A stretch of DNA of 64,000 nt from Caldilineae bacterium (GTDB taxonomy: Bacteria > Chloroflexota > Anaerolineae > Epilineales > Epilineaceae), in contig JACKBJ010000006.1 in NCBI GenBank assembly GCA_020634625.1, positions 62,001 to 126,000 on the forward strand, in the 5' to 3' direction. Of the stretch, positions 8,712 through 17,142 are shown piece by piece; the stretch's first letter is position 1, and the number at the start of each line of letters is the position of its first letter. A program made the position numbers and the translations under genes. The notes beneath the pieces are model-generated. The model was not told the origin of the DNA and searched no databases. It was given only the letters and a program-made list of their open reading frames with translations.

Positions 8712-11700
8712 CCGCGTAGCTCCTCCAGCAAACGGGTGTACTCGTCGTTCTGCTCCAACCAGACGCGGACCAGGTCCATCGCGAAGCCATACTGCCGGCC
8801 GGCCGTGTCACCCCCGCCGCGCTCGACGATGAAGTCGCGCTCGGTCAGCCCCCGCATGATCTCGTGCAGGTCGTGCACGAGCATGGTCACGTCGTCCTGG
8901 CGCAAGGTCTCGACGATGTCCTCCAGGCTGACGAAGGGCCGACCGTCGTCGGTGATGCGCGCCAGGGCCGCCAAGGCGAGCTGCTGATCCCGGGTCAACG
9001 ACTGGTAGGAGTGGCGGATGATGCCGGTGGTCTCCTGCACGGTCGTCAGCAGGGCCCGGTCGACATCCCGCAAGGTCACGAAGTTCTTCGCGTCCCGCCG
9101 GGCGAGGTTGACGATCTCGTGGCAGATGTACTGGATGAAGTAGGGCTGGCCGGCCGTCACGCGCAGGATCTTCTCGACCGCCAGATCATCGTACCATAGC
9201 ACGTCGGCCACGGGCTCGCGAATCAAGCGCTCGGCCTCGCTCTGCTCCAGGAAGCTGACCTTGCGGCGCAGGGCGGTGTTGAACAGGATCGAGCGCGGGT
9301 TCTTGATCATCGCGGTCAGCGCATGGGCGCCGGCGAAGATGAAGGACAGGCCGTCCTGATGCTGCATCAGGCCGCGGATGCAGTCGAAGACGAAGGGGCT
9401 GACGTCGCCGCGGTCGATGGCCTCGATCAGCAGGTCGAACTCGTCGGCGATCAGGACCGCGCGGCGGCCCAGCGCGATCGCCATCTCGCCGACGCGCTCG
9501 CCGAGCTGCTCGAACTCCTCGATCGGATGCTCGGCGAAATCCTCGCGGTCGGGCTTCTCGATGTCGAAGCCCTGGCGGCGCAGGCCGTTGATCAGCTTGC
9601 GGGCCATGGCGAAGAGCAGGTCGGAGGTCGAGCTGAGGCTGTAGGCGATGGTCTGGAGGTCGACCAACACGAAGGCGTAGGTCTCGGGCAGGTGGTGCTG
9701 CATCTGGTACAGGACGCTGGTCTTGCCCGTGCGCCGCTCGCCGTAGAGCACCAGCACGTTGTCCTGGTAGGTGCCCGACAGGTTCTCCTGGATCCAGCTG
9801 AAGGTGGAATGGCGCCCGTAGAACATCTCGCGCGACTTGACCGGCGGCCCGGCGATGTAGGGGCTGGTGCCGATCTCCTTGTACTCGGCCTGCTCGACGA
9901 AGAAGCGCACCTCGCGGTTGAAGCGCCGGATCTGGCCTTCCTGCTGGGGGTCGTCGTAGCGCACCTCGAGCACGATCGGCACCATGCCGGCGCCCTGGCG
10001 GCGGACGGTGTACTCGGATGAGATGCGGTCACCCTGGCCCAGGGGCGGCAGGTAGTGCGTCGGGGGCGACTCCAGCTTGAGCGTCCCCGGCTCGGCCTCG
10101 ATGGTCAGCTGCACGTTGGAGGCCAGACCCTCGCCGTTGTTGACCAGGTCGAAGACCAGCACGGCCGCCGTGTCGACGTCTCGGATTCGCACCAGCTCGG
10201 TGCGGATCTCCAGGTCGAGCTCGGAGCGGCCCTGCAGCTCGCGGATGGCCTCGTTGATCAGGCCGTTCCAGTGCTCGGCCACGTCGTGGAACAGGCGGTT
10301 GTGCGGCTCGCCCAGCTCGCCCAGCATCTGGCGCAGGGTGTTGAGCCGGTCGGCGGCCGCCAGGAGGCCCTTCTCCTTGGAGCGGCGCGTGGCGCCGCGG
10401 TTGTAGTACTGGACCGCCTGCGAGATCATGCGCAGCTGTCGCAGCGCGCGCCGCGCCGCCGGCCGCAGCCAGTGCTCGATGTCGTCGGTCCAGTCGAGCA
10501 TCGACTCGGCCCCGCCGATGCCGCCCAGGGTGCGGTACTCGAGGAATTGCTTCAGGGTGTTGAAGGTGCGGTGCAGCTCGACCGCCGGCTTCCACCACTC
10601 GATCGTGGTGGCCAGGTAGACCAGCTCGTCGATCTCCAGCGGCTCGACCAGCAGCCGATGATAGGTGCGGGCCAGGTTGGCCGGCCCGCGCCCGCCGGCG
10701 CGCGCCGTCGCGCCGGCCCGCTCGAGCACCGCCAGCGCGCCGCCGAGGTCGATCTCGGCCGGCCTCGCGTTGAGCGCCTCGACCAGCGGCACCACGGCCG
10801 ATTCGCCGACCTCGGTCAGCAGCTCGGAGGCCGCCTGGCGCAGCGGCTTGTCCTCGGCCGACAGGGCGTCGATCAGGATCGGCACCGACTGCTGCGGCTC
10901 CAGCTCGGTCAGCGCCGCCAGGATCGCCAGCGCGGTCTCGGGGTCGTCCTCCTTGTCCCAGCGTGCGGTCAGGGCAGCGACGGCCGCCGGATCGTCCTGG
11001 GTCGCCAGCTGGTTGATCGCGGAGCGACGGACCTGAGGGTCCGGATCGTCGATCACCGACTCGAGCACGCGCCGCACCTCGGCGCCCGAGAGCGTGCCCA
11101 GCGCGCGCACCGCACGGCGCCGTTCGGAGGCATCGACCGAGCCCAGGATGGTCGTCAGGGTGCGGGTCAAGGGCTCGATGGGCGGCTCGGGCAGCGCCAT
11201 CAGGATCTGGGCCGCTTCCCATTGGACGCTCGCATCGCTGCCCTCGAGGGCGCCGATCAGGGCCGGCAGCGCCGCTTCGCCGACGCGCCGCAGGCTGCGC
11301 CTGGCCTCCCAGCGCACTTCGAAGCGCGGTTCGGCCAGGGCGCGCACCAGGTGGGGTGCCGCCAGCTCGCCGCGGGCGCCGAAGCTGCCCAGCAGGCCGG
11401 CCGCCGCGCCGGCATGGGGATGGTCGGTGGCCGACAGCATCTCGCCCAGGGCCTCGATGGCCTCGGTGCCGATGGCCTGCTCGATCTCGATGATGCGCCG
11501 CGCCACCGCCGGGTCGGCGTCGGCGAAGATCGGCACCAGGGCCGCGGCCGCGCTGCGTCCGATGCGGGTCAGCGCGTTGGCGGCGCCGGCCACCTGGATC
11601 TCGCTGCGATCGCCGCGAGGCGGAGCGTCCGACAGCACCTCGACCAGGGCCGGCACCGCGTCGGCGCCGATGCCGGCCAGCGCCTCGGCCGCTTCGCTGC

Positions 11701-13480
11701 GCACGGTGGCGGAGGAGGCCTCCAGCAAGGGCACCAGCGCCGCGACCGCCCGGAGCCCCTGCTCGGCCAGGGCGCGCATCGCGGCGTGGCGCAGGTGCTC
11801 GTCGGGCACGTTGAGCTGGCGCACCAGGGGCTGGACCGTGCGGTCGCCGAAGGACGCCAGCGCCACCGATACCGCCGCGCGCACGCTGGCGTCGGGATCG
11901 CCGAGCGCGGTCAGCAGCGGCGCGATGGCGCTGGGGTCGCCCAGCCGGGCGACCGCCTCGGCGGCGGCCCGGCGCACCGAGGCGCGCTGATCGGTCAGGG
12001 CGGCCAGGGTCGGCGAGATCAGGCCGGTGCGCTTGACCGTCTCGACGCCGAGCAGGCCGGCCAGGCTGATGGCCAGGCTGCGGTTCTCGTCGAGGCTCTC
12101 GGTGCCCAGGCTCTGGAGCAGTCGAACGAGCACGGCCTCCCGGAGATCGTCGGCCGCCTCGCGCGTCTCGGCCAGGGCGCGGGCCGCCAGCGAAGCGTGG
12201 CCAGCGGTCAGCAGGCCTTCGATCAGCGGGCCCGGCTCGGCCATGTGTCCCACCGCCAGGACGATCACCGACTCCCAGGCTTCGTCGTCCGAGTGCGCGA
12301 TCAGGGTGCTCGGGTCCTCGGCCAGGGCGCGCGCGGCGAAGAAGGCCTGGACCGCTTCGTGGACGAAGCGGAAGGTGTCGGCGGCCAGCCACTGCAGCAG
12401 GCCCGAGCTGCGGCGTGCCTCCGGCACGCCGTCGGCCGCGCCCTCGACACGGCCCTGACGCTGCATCTCCAGCGCGATGGCCGGCCAGACGGCCTCGGAG
12501 CCGGCGTCGAGCTGGCGGATGAAGCCGGCCACGATGTCGAAGGCGCGAATGTGGCCCTCGGTCTCGGCCACGCCGGCCAGGGCGGTGGCCAGCCAGCCGG
12601 GGCGGGCGACGAGGGATCGCACCACCGGCGAGCGCTCGAGCACCTGCATGAAGCCGCTGGTGTTGGCGACCTGGCCATAGCCCCAGCGCACCGCGAGGGT
12701 CTCGACCCGCGCCGGGTCGACGCCCGCCATCTCGAGCACGGTGAAGCCGGGCAGCCAGCGCTGGTCGGCAGGATCGCGGGTGGCCACCACCACCCGGTTG
12801 TCGGGGTGCCGCGCGACCAGGTCGGCGATGCGGCCGGCGGCGCCGGCGCGGGCGTCCAGCGGCAGGGTGTCGAGGTCGTCGAAGAGCAGGACGGTGCGGC
12901 CGCTGGCCAGATGGATCTCCAGGAAGGTCTCGGCTTCCTCGAAGCCGGTCGCCGCGATCGCCTCGGCGGCGAAGGCCTCGAGCGTCCGGCCTTCGGGGAT
13001 GCCGGCCAGGGGCAGGTAGACCGGCAGGGGCGGCGGCCCGCCGCCCGTGACCAGGACCCGGCGACCGCTTTCGATCACCATGCGCGCCGACTGGATGGCG
13101 TGCCAGCGCAGCAGGGCGCTCTTACCGGTGCCCGCCGGGCCGACCACCATCAGGTGCGGGTCCTTCTCGAGGGCCGTGGCCAGCGAGGTGCGCAGGTCCC
13201 GCGGCTGCTCGGCTTCGCGCGACCAGCGTCGCAGCTGCAGCGGCACGTAGGACTCGTCCAGCCTGACCCGGCCCAGGCCGGGCAGCCGCACGTCCTCGAG
13301 CTGGCGCTCGATCGTGCGCAGGTAGTCGACGTAGTCGGCCCAGCGCCGAGCGATCTGCCACCAGCGGCCGCCGGGCCCGAGGCCCTTGGAGATGCCCTTC
13401 GACGGTTGATCGGCCACGGGACTGGGTTGCCATCCTTGGCGGAGGCGCGCGGCGCGCGCTTGGGCTGACGAACCTGACAT
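8708..13480 (-). CDS. Giant dual-NTPase STAND protein: NACHT-like domain, HEAT repeats, C-terminal AAA domain (module 1 sensor-like partner)
   Basis: About 1590 aa from the ATG at 13480 (MSGSSAQ); an in-frame ATG at 13579 would add a 33-aa Arg-rich extension without a clear ribosome site. Walker A1 GPAGTGKSA (114-122) and Walker B TVLLFDDLD form a NACHT-like NTPase. Some 12-15 PBS-lyase-type HEAT repeats follow (about 480-900, e.g. IAPLLTALGDPDASVRAA). A helical/beta section and a second complete AAA domain end the protein (Walker A GERRTGKTS near 1245, Walker B AVLIADEFDLL). The last domain matches the AAA domain of the 5268-7208 protein. The module suggests signal reception through HEAT repeats and transfer to the coupled winged-helix protein. 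NACHT-HEAT proteins also occur in phage defence, an alternative that cannot be excluded. Confidence 0.72.
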   Translation of the reverse strand: MSGSSAQARAARLRQGWQPSPVADQPSKGISKGLGPGGRWWQIARRWADYVDYLRTIERQLEDVRLPGLGRVRLDESYVPLQLRRWSREAEQPRDLRTSLATALEKDPHLMVVGPAGTGKSALLRWHAIQSARMVIESGRRVLVTGGGPPPLPVYLPLAGIPEGRTLEAFAAEAIAATGFEEAETFLEIHLASGRTVLLFDDLDTLPLDARAGAAGRIADLVARHPDNRVVVATRDPADQRWLPGFTVLEMAGVDPARVETLAVRWGYGQVANTSGFMQVLERSPVVRSLVARPGWLATALAGVAETEGHIRAFDIVAGFIRQLDAGSEAVWPAIALEMQRQGRVEGAADGVPEARRSSGLLQWLAADTFRFVHEAVQAFFAARALAEDPSTLIAHSDDEAWESVIVLAVGHMAEPGPLIEGLLTAGHASLAARALAETREAADDLREAVLVRLLQSLGTESLDENRSLAISLAGLLGVETVKRTGLISPTLAALTDQRASVRRAAAEAVARLGDPSAIAPLLTALGDPDASVRAAVSVALASFGDRTVQPLVRQLNVPDEHLRHAAMRALAEQGLRAVAALVPLLEASSATVRSEAAEALAGIGADAVPALVEVLSDAPPRGDRSEIQVAGAANALTRIGRSAAAALVPIFADADPAVARRIIEIEQAIGTEAIEALGEMLSATDHPHAGAAAGLLGSFGARGELAAPHLVRALAEPRFEVRWEARRSLRRVGEAALPALIGALEGSDASVQWEAAQILMALPEPPIEPLTRTLTTILGSVDASERRRAVRALGTLSGAEVRRVLESVIDDPDPQVRRSAINQLATQDDPAAVAALTARWDKEDDPETALAILAALTELEPQQSVPILIDALSAEDKPLRQAASELLTEVGESAVVPLVEALNARPAEIDLGGALAVLERAGATARAGGRGPANLARTYHRLLVEPLEIDELVYLATTIEWWKPAVELHRTFNTLKQFLEYRTLGGIGGAESMLDWTDDIEHWLRPAARRALRQLRMISQAVQYYNRGATRRSKEKGLLAAADRLNTLRQMLGELGEPHNRLFHDVAEHWNGLINEAIRELQGRSELDLEIRTELVRIRDVDTAAVLVFDLVNNGEGLASNVQLTIEAEPGTLKLESPPTHYLPPLGQGDRISSEYTVRRQGAGMVPIVLEVRYDDPQQEGQIRRFNREVRFFVEQAEYKEIGTSPYIAGPPVKSREMFYGRHSTFSWIQENLSGTYQDNVLVLYGERRTGKTSVLYQMQHHLPETYAFVLVDLQTIAYSLSSTSDLLFAMARKLINGLRRQGFDIEKPDREDFAEHPIEEFEQLGERVGEMAIALGRRAVLIADEFDLLIEAIDRGDVSPFVFDCIRGLMQHQDGLSFIFAGAHALTAMIKNPRSILFNTALRRKVSFLEQSEAERLIREPVADVLWYDDLAVEKILRVTAGQPYFIQYICHEIVNLARRDAKNFVTLRDVDRALLTTVQETTGIIRHSYQSLTRDQQLALAALARITDDGRPFVSLEDIVETLRQDDVTMLVHDLHEIMRGLTERDFIVERGGGDTAGRQYGFAMDLVRVWLEQNDEYTRLLEELRG

Positions 13481-13614
13481 AGCGGCCAATCCGCGCCACC
13501 GGCGCACGGGCCTCCAGCGACGGACCCGTCGGCGTCGGATGGTCCCGCCCCGATCGCGAACGGGTCGCCGCGAGCGCATCGAACGCGTCCGGATCCCTCG
13601 ACCGGACGGCGCCT

Positions 13615-13643
13615 AATATATCGCATGCACCCTGGGCGCGCAA
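13615..13643 (-). promoter_or_regulatory. Predicted sigma70-type promoter for the STAND module 1
   Basis: On the minus strand TTGCGC (13643-13638), a 17-bp spacer and TATATT (13620-13615). The leader is about 128 nt to the preferred start at 13480 or about 29 nt to the ATG at 13579. Confidence 0.5.
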
Positions 13644-13661
13644 TCCCCGGCCGCCGGCCGC

Positions 13662-13716
13662 GTCAGGATCCCGTCAGGATTTGGTAAGGTTGTGGTCAGG
13701 GGGCAGTCAAGCGGTC
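13662..13716 (+). promoter_or_regulatory. Array of five phased 11-bp GTCAGG repeats between the divergent STAND and Tad operons
   Basis: Repeats start exactly every 11 bp at 13662, 13673, 13684, 13695 and 13706: GTCAGGATCCC, GTCAGGATTTG, GTAAGGTTGTG, GTCAGGGGGCA, GTCAAGCGGTC. A TACCAT -10-like box lies 16 nt beyond (13733-13738). The pitch, orientation and downstream gap match the array before the AAA-TPR gene. OmpR/PhoB-family winged helices bind such direct repeats; which of the two local winged-helix proteins binds is not shown by sequence. Confidence 0.6.
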
Positions 13717-13976
13717 GGAGAGAGCCGGATGCTACCATACCTGATAATCCCGAAGGCGCATGCCTGCCGTCGCCCTCGGGTGCTTGCTGCGACACGCCAT
13801 CTCGAGACGCGTTCCCCGGGGTGGTCGAGCCTGAGCCGCCCGCCTTGCGCTTCCTGGCGTGTTGTGGACAATAGTGTCGATCGCGCGGCATGCCACGGGC
13901 CGGTGTGGCGCGCTCATCCCGTCGATCTTCGAGCAACCCAGCTCAGACCGCCATTCAAAAGAAGAGGTGCCGCCCC
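13717..13976 (+). promoter_or_regulatory. Tad operon leader with candidate promoter
   Basis: No gene is visible in these 260 bp. Besides TACCAT at 13733 and GATAAT at 13743, the best hexamer pair is TTGCGC (13845-13850), 16 bp, GACAAT (13867-13872), which would give a leader of about 98 nt. AGAGGTG (13964-13970) is the ribosome site for the GTG at 13977. Confidence 0.4.
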
Positions 13977-14954
13977 GTGAAAGTACTTGTCGCAACCAAG
14001 GACCTGGCCGTCTTCGATGCGCTGCAAGGCATCGACGGTCTCGAGTACGGCGAAGCGCTCTTTACGGGCCAGATCTACGAGGCGCTCCCCGGCGCCCGCC
14101 TGATCATCGTCGACTTCGATGACCTGGTCGAACACCCCTACAGCGTCGGCATGCTGCGCGGTATCCTCTCGGATAGCGACGTTCCCTTCGTCTCCAGCGA
14201 GGAGTTCCTGTCGGAGCCCGACGCCTGGTTGATGGAGGCCCGCCGACTCGGCGGGGAAGCCACCGCGCTGCCCACCAAGCGCACCATCGCCTTCGTCTCC
14301 TACTCGGGCGGCGTCGGCAAGACCGTCATCGCCATGGACACGGCCGCGCACTTCGCGCGCCGCTCCGAGCTGCCGGTCTGCCTGCTCGAGTTCACCTACG
14401 GCGAGTCGGCCTTCGGAGCGCTGATCGGCAGCGAGGTGCCGGCGCTCTTCGAGCTGGCGACCCAGCCCGACGTCGACCCCTTCGTCTGGAACGGCGTCAC
14501 GCTGGTGCCGATGGACTACGACAACAGCCGCGATCTCTCGATCCAGCTGTTGGGCAAGTATCTCAAGGACGTCATGCGCGAGCACGTGCTGACCGTGATC
14601 GACGCCCACTGGCCGCATGCCCTGATCGGCGCGGTTCGGGACGAGATCGATCGCTGGTACGTGGTCTGCACGCCGCGCCCGGACGCTGTGGACAACGCGG
14701 AGAAGCTGGCCGCCGAGCTCGGCGCCAAGGCCGCCATCCTGCTCAACCAGAAGGGCGGCATGGTCGACTCCCTGGCGATGCAGGGCGTCGAGCGCGCCGT
14801 CGAGCTGGCGGTGGAGAAGGACGCCGACCGCTGGAGCGGCAAGCTCGGCAAGAAGGTCCTCCTGCACACCTATGGGCAGGGCACCTGGGGGCAGTACGAG
14901 CCGACGGGCTTCTTGACCAACCTGCGCCGTCGCTTCTCGCGTTCGAAGGACTAG
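13977..14954 (+). CDS. tadZ: TadZ/CpaE-like pilus-localising ATPase
   Basis: 325 aa from GTG 13977, chosen because AGAGGTG sits about 7 nt upstream and KVLVATKDL opens the domain; an upstream in-frame ATG (13890) lacks a ribosome site. The N-terminal 100 residues resemble the atypical receiver-like domain of TadZ/CpaE. The C-terminal domain is a MinD/ParA-type P-loop ATPase with YSGGVGKTVIAMD (about 105-117) and a later VIDAHWPH strand in place of the usual Asp-rich Walker B. TadZ positions Tad machines at the membrane. It is the first gene of the Tad run, divergent from the STAND genes. Confidence 0.8.
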   Translation: MKVLVATKDLAVFDALQGIDGLEYGEALFTGQIYEALPGARLIIVDFDDLVEHPYSVGMLRGILSDSDVPFVSSEEFLSEPDAWLMEARRLGGEATALPTKRTIAFVSYSGGVGKTVIAMDTAAHFARRSELPVCLLEFTYGESAFGALIGSEVPALFELATQPDVDPFVWNGVTLVPMDYDNSRDLSIQLLGKYLKDVMREHVLTVIDAHWPHALIGAVRDEIDRWYVVCTPRPDAVDNAEKLAAELGAKAAILLNQKGGMVDSLAMQGVERAVELAVEKDADRWSGKLGKKVLLHTYGQGTWGQYEPTGFLTNLRRRFSRSKD

Positions 14955-15043
14955 CGCGGCCGCGCGCGACCGCGCGCGACCGCCCATCGCGATCCCTCTG
15001 CGACGCCATCCGTCGCATTACCCCATAGCGACCGGGAGATACC

Positions 15044-15895
15044 ATGAATTCACGAACGCTTGTCCTGATCCTGGCCGTGGCGCTGCTCGGCGTGGGCCTC
15101 GTCATGACGCTCGCCGAGCTCTTCAAGGCGCCGCCCCAGCAGCCGCGGATGGTGCCGGCCGTCGCCGCCGTCCAGATCGAGCCCTACACCGTGATCACGC
15201 AGGACATGGTCCGCGCCGGCGATGAGATTCGCGCCTCGGAGGCCGTCAACCGCGGTCTCTACCCGGTCGAGTCGGTGGTCGGCAAGATGACGACCGGCCA
15301 GATCGTGCCCGGCGCCTTCATCAGCGGTGTCAACGCCAAGCCGATCAGCGAGGTCCGCTTCGTCGAGGACCTGGGCCTGGAGGTCGTCTCGTTCCAGGCC
15401 GGCATCGACCGCATGGTCGGCGGCTCGTTGCGCCCCGGCCACATCATCAACCTCTACGGCTACGGCAAGGATCCGGAGACCCGCCAGGAGTTCACCGAGC
15501 TCATCGAGCCGCGGCTCTGGGTGGTGGACGTGACGGCGGCCGGCCAGTCGGTGGCGATCGAGACGCCGCAGCCCGACCCGGTCACCGGCGAGTACACCGA
15601 GGTGATCCCCGGCCGCGCCCGCAGTGGCACGATGATCACGGTGGCCGTCGAGCCGGATCGCGCCTTCCGCATCATCGACGCGCTCGGCGCCCGCGGTCTC
15701 TCGGCCTGGGCGACCCTGGCGGCCAACCAGACGGTCGACTTCTCGCGCGCCGCCACGCCGGCGGCCACCGCGGCGCCGCCGGCCACGCCCGGCCTGCCCC
15801 TGGATCTGGCCTTGACCGCCACCGCCATCTGGGAGGCGATCAACGCCACCCCGGCCGCCCCGCTGCCGCGGACGGGCTTCGGAGGCATGCGATGA
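15044..15895 (+). CDS. cpaB: CpaB/RcpC-like Flp pilus assembly protein
   Basis: 283 aa. An N-terminal membrane anchor (LVLILAVALLGVGLVMTLA) is followed by an SAF domain (about 40-110; VAAVQIEPYTVITQDMV, then GQIVPGAFI) and an RcpC-type beta domain with DRMVGGSLRPGHIINLYGY. The C-terminus is an Ala/Pro/Thr linker. In Gram-negative bacteria CpaB works next to the secretin. No secretin is present here, so it probably acts at the cell wall or as a periplasm-like scaffold (inference). GGGAG upstream; the stop overlaps the start of tadA (ATGA). Confidence 0.82.
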   Translation: MNSRTLVLILAVALLGVGLVMTLAELFKAPPQQPRMVPAVAAVQIEPYTVITQDMVRAGDEIRASEAVNRGLYPVESVVGKMTTGQIVPGAFISGVNAKPISEVRFVEDLGLEVVSFQAGIDRMVGGSLRPGHIINLYGYGKDPETRQEFTELIEPRLWVVDVTAAGQSVAIETPQPDPVTGEYTEVIPGRARSGTMITVAVEPDRAFRIIDALGARGLSAWATLAANQTVDFSRAATPAATAAPPATPGLPLDLALTATAIWEAINATPAAPLPRTGFGGMR

Positions 15896-17103
15896 GCGCG
15901 ATTGCTCGATACGACTACAACGAGCTGGTCAAGCGGGTCCAGGACTACTGCGTTCAGCGCGAGATCCCGGTTCCCCGCTGGCGGCGTGAGGTGAACCGCG
16001 AGGAGGAGCTGGCCTTCCACGCCAACGTCCTGCGCGCGATGAAGGACCTCGGCTTCCAGATCGCCGAGGAGGACCGCCAGGCGGTCGCCCGCGAGGTGGC
16101 CAACCGCATCACCGGCCTGGGCGTCCTGCAGCCCTACCTGGAGCAGGAGGGCGTCGAGGAGATCATCGTCCGCCGCGGCTTCGTGCAGATCGAGCGCTCC
16201 GGCCAGATCCACGACGTCGGCGACCTGGCTCCGGACATCTACTTCTACCGCATGACCCGGCGCATCGCCGACCTCGAGGGCAAGGAGCTGAGCGCGGAGG
16301 ACCCGCAGATCAAGCTCGGCCTGCCGGACGGCAGCCGCTTCACGGCCGCCATCCCGCCGCTCTCGCGCCAGGGCACGGCCATCAACATCCGGCGCTTCAG
16401 CCGCAAGAAGCTGACCTTCGAGGACCTGATCAACTTCGGCGCGCTGGATGCCGAGGCCTCGGACTTCCTCAAGGACGTGTCGCGGGCGATGGACAAGAGC
16501 GCCATCTTCAGCGGCCGCCCGGGCGCCGGCAAGACGACCCTGCTCAACGCCTTCACGCAGTACCTGCCCTCGCACTGCCAGCTCTCGCTGGTCGAGACCT
16601 TCCAGGAGGTGCAGCCGCAGCTGGCGCACTTCAACCACCTGGTGGTGGAAGAGGGGCACGGCGCGGTCGGCAACGTCGTCAACGTCGTCTTCCTGCGGAT
16701 GCGCCCCGACGTGATGATCATCGGCGAGACCGTGTCGGAGGAGGCCATCGAGTTCATCATGGGCCTCAACCTCGGCATCACGGCCTTCACCACCACCCAC
16801 GCCCACTCGGCGCTCCTGGCGATGACCCGCCTCGAGACCCTCTCCCGCGGCTCGGGCATCCCGCTCGACGAGCGGCGCGAGATCATCGGCTCCGGCCTCG
16901 GTCTGGCCGTCCACATCCACAAGGGCTACGACCCGGACACGCAGACCTACCGCCGCTTCATGCGCGAGATGGTCGCCATCCACGGCGTGACGCGCTCGAA
17001 GGAGAGCGCGGTGGAGTACGACTACGAGGTCATCAAGGAATGGGATCCGCGGCGGAAGACCTGGACGCCGCTGCGCGAGCCGCGCCACTGGCGCGAGCTC
17101 TAG
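15892..17103 (+). CDS. tadA: TadA/CpaF secretion ATPase
   Basis: 403 aa hexameric motor that powers Flp pilus assembly on the cytoplasmic side. Walker A is FSGRPGAGKTTLLNAF (about 203-218), the Asp box region is LVETFQEVQPQL, Walker B is RPDVMIIGE, and the His box region is TTTHAHSALLAM. The Walker B tail reads GETVSEEA rather than the usual GEVRGGEA, a divergence to note. Start overlaps cpaB by 4 bp, indicating coupling. Confidence 0.9.
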   Translation: MSAIARYDYNELVKRVQDYCVQREIPVPRWRREVNREEELAFHANVLRAMKDLGFQIAEEDRQAVAREVANRITGLGVLQPYLEQEGVEEIIVRRGFVQIERSGQIHDVGDLAPDIYFYRMTRRIADLEGKELSAEDPQIKLGLPDGSRFTAAIPPLSRQGTAINIRRFSRKKLTFEDLINFGALDAEASDFLKDVSRAMDKSAIFSGRPGAGKTTLLNAFTQYLPSHCQLSLVETFQEVQPQLAHFNHLVVEEGHGAVGNVVNVVFLRMRPDVMIIGETVSEEAIEFIMGLNLGITAFTTTHAHSALLAMTRLETLSRGSGIPLDERREIIGSGLGLAVHIHKGYDPDTQTYRRFMREMVAIHGVTRSKESAVEYDYEVIKEWDPRRKTWTPLREPRHWREL

Positions 17104-17142
17104 CATGATGCGGAGCGCAGAGACCCACGGGGAGGTGTATTA

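Noticed and set aside
10055..13468. Plus-strand open frame of 1137 codons opposite the NACHT-HEAT gene
   Set aside because: Shadow frame; no motifs, while the minus strand has clear Walker motifs and HEAT repeats.
3942..13480. Declaring the STAND cluster an anti-phage defence island
   Set aside because: No toxin, nuclease or other effector domain is visible, while two members carry DNA-binding winged helices and lie next to phased operator-like repeats; kept only as an alternative.
13481..13579. N-terminal 33-residue Arg-rich extension of the NACHT-HEAT protein
   Set aside because: No ribosome site for the ATG at 13579 and composition like untranslated GC-rich DNA; ATG 13480 preferred, though not proven.
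13862..13872. DnaA-box-like TTGTGGACAA as a replication origin
   Set aside because: A single imperfect box with no dnaA, dnaN or AT-rich unwinding region.
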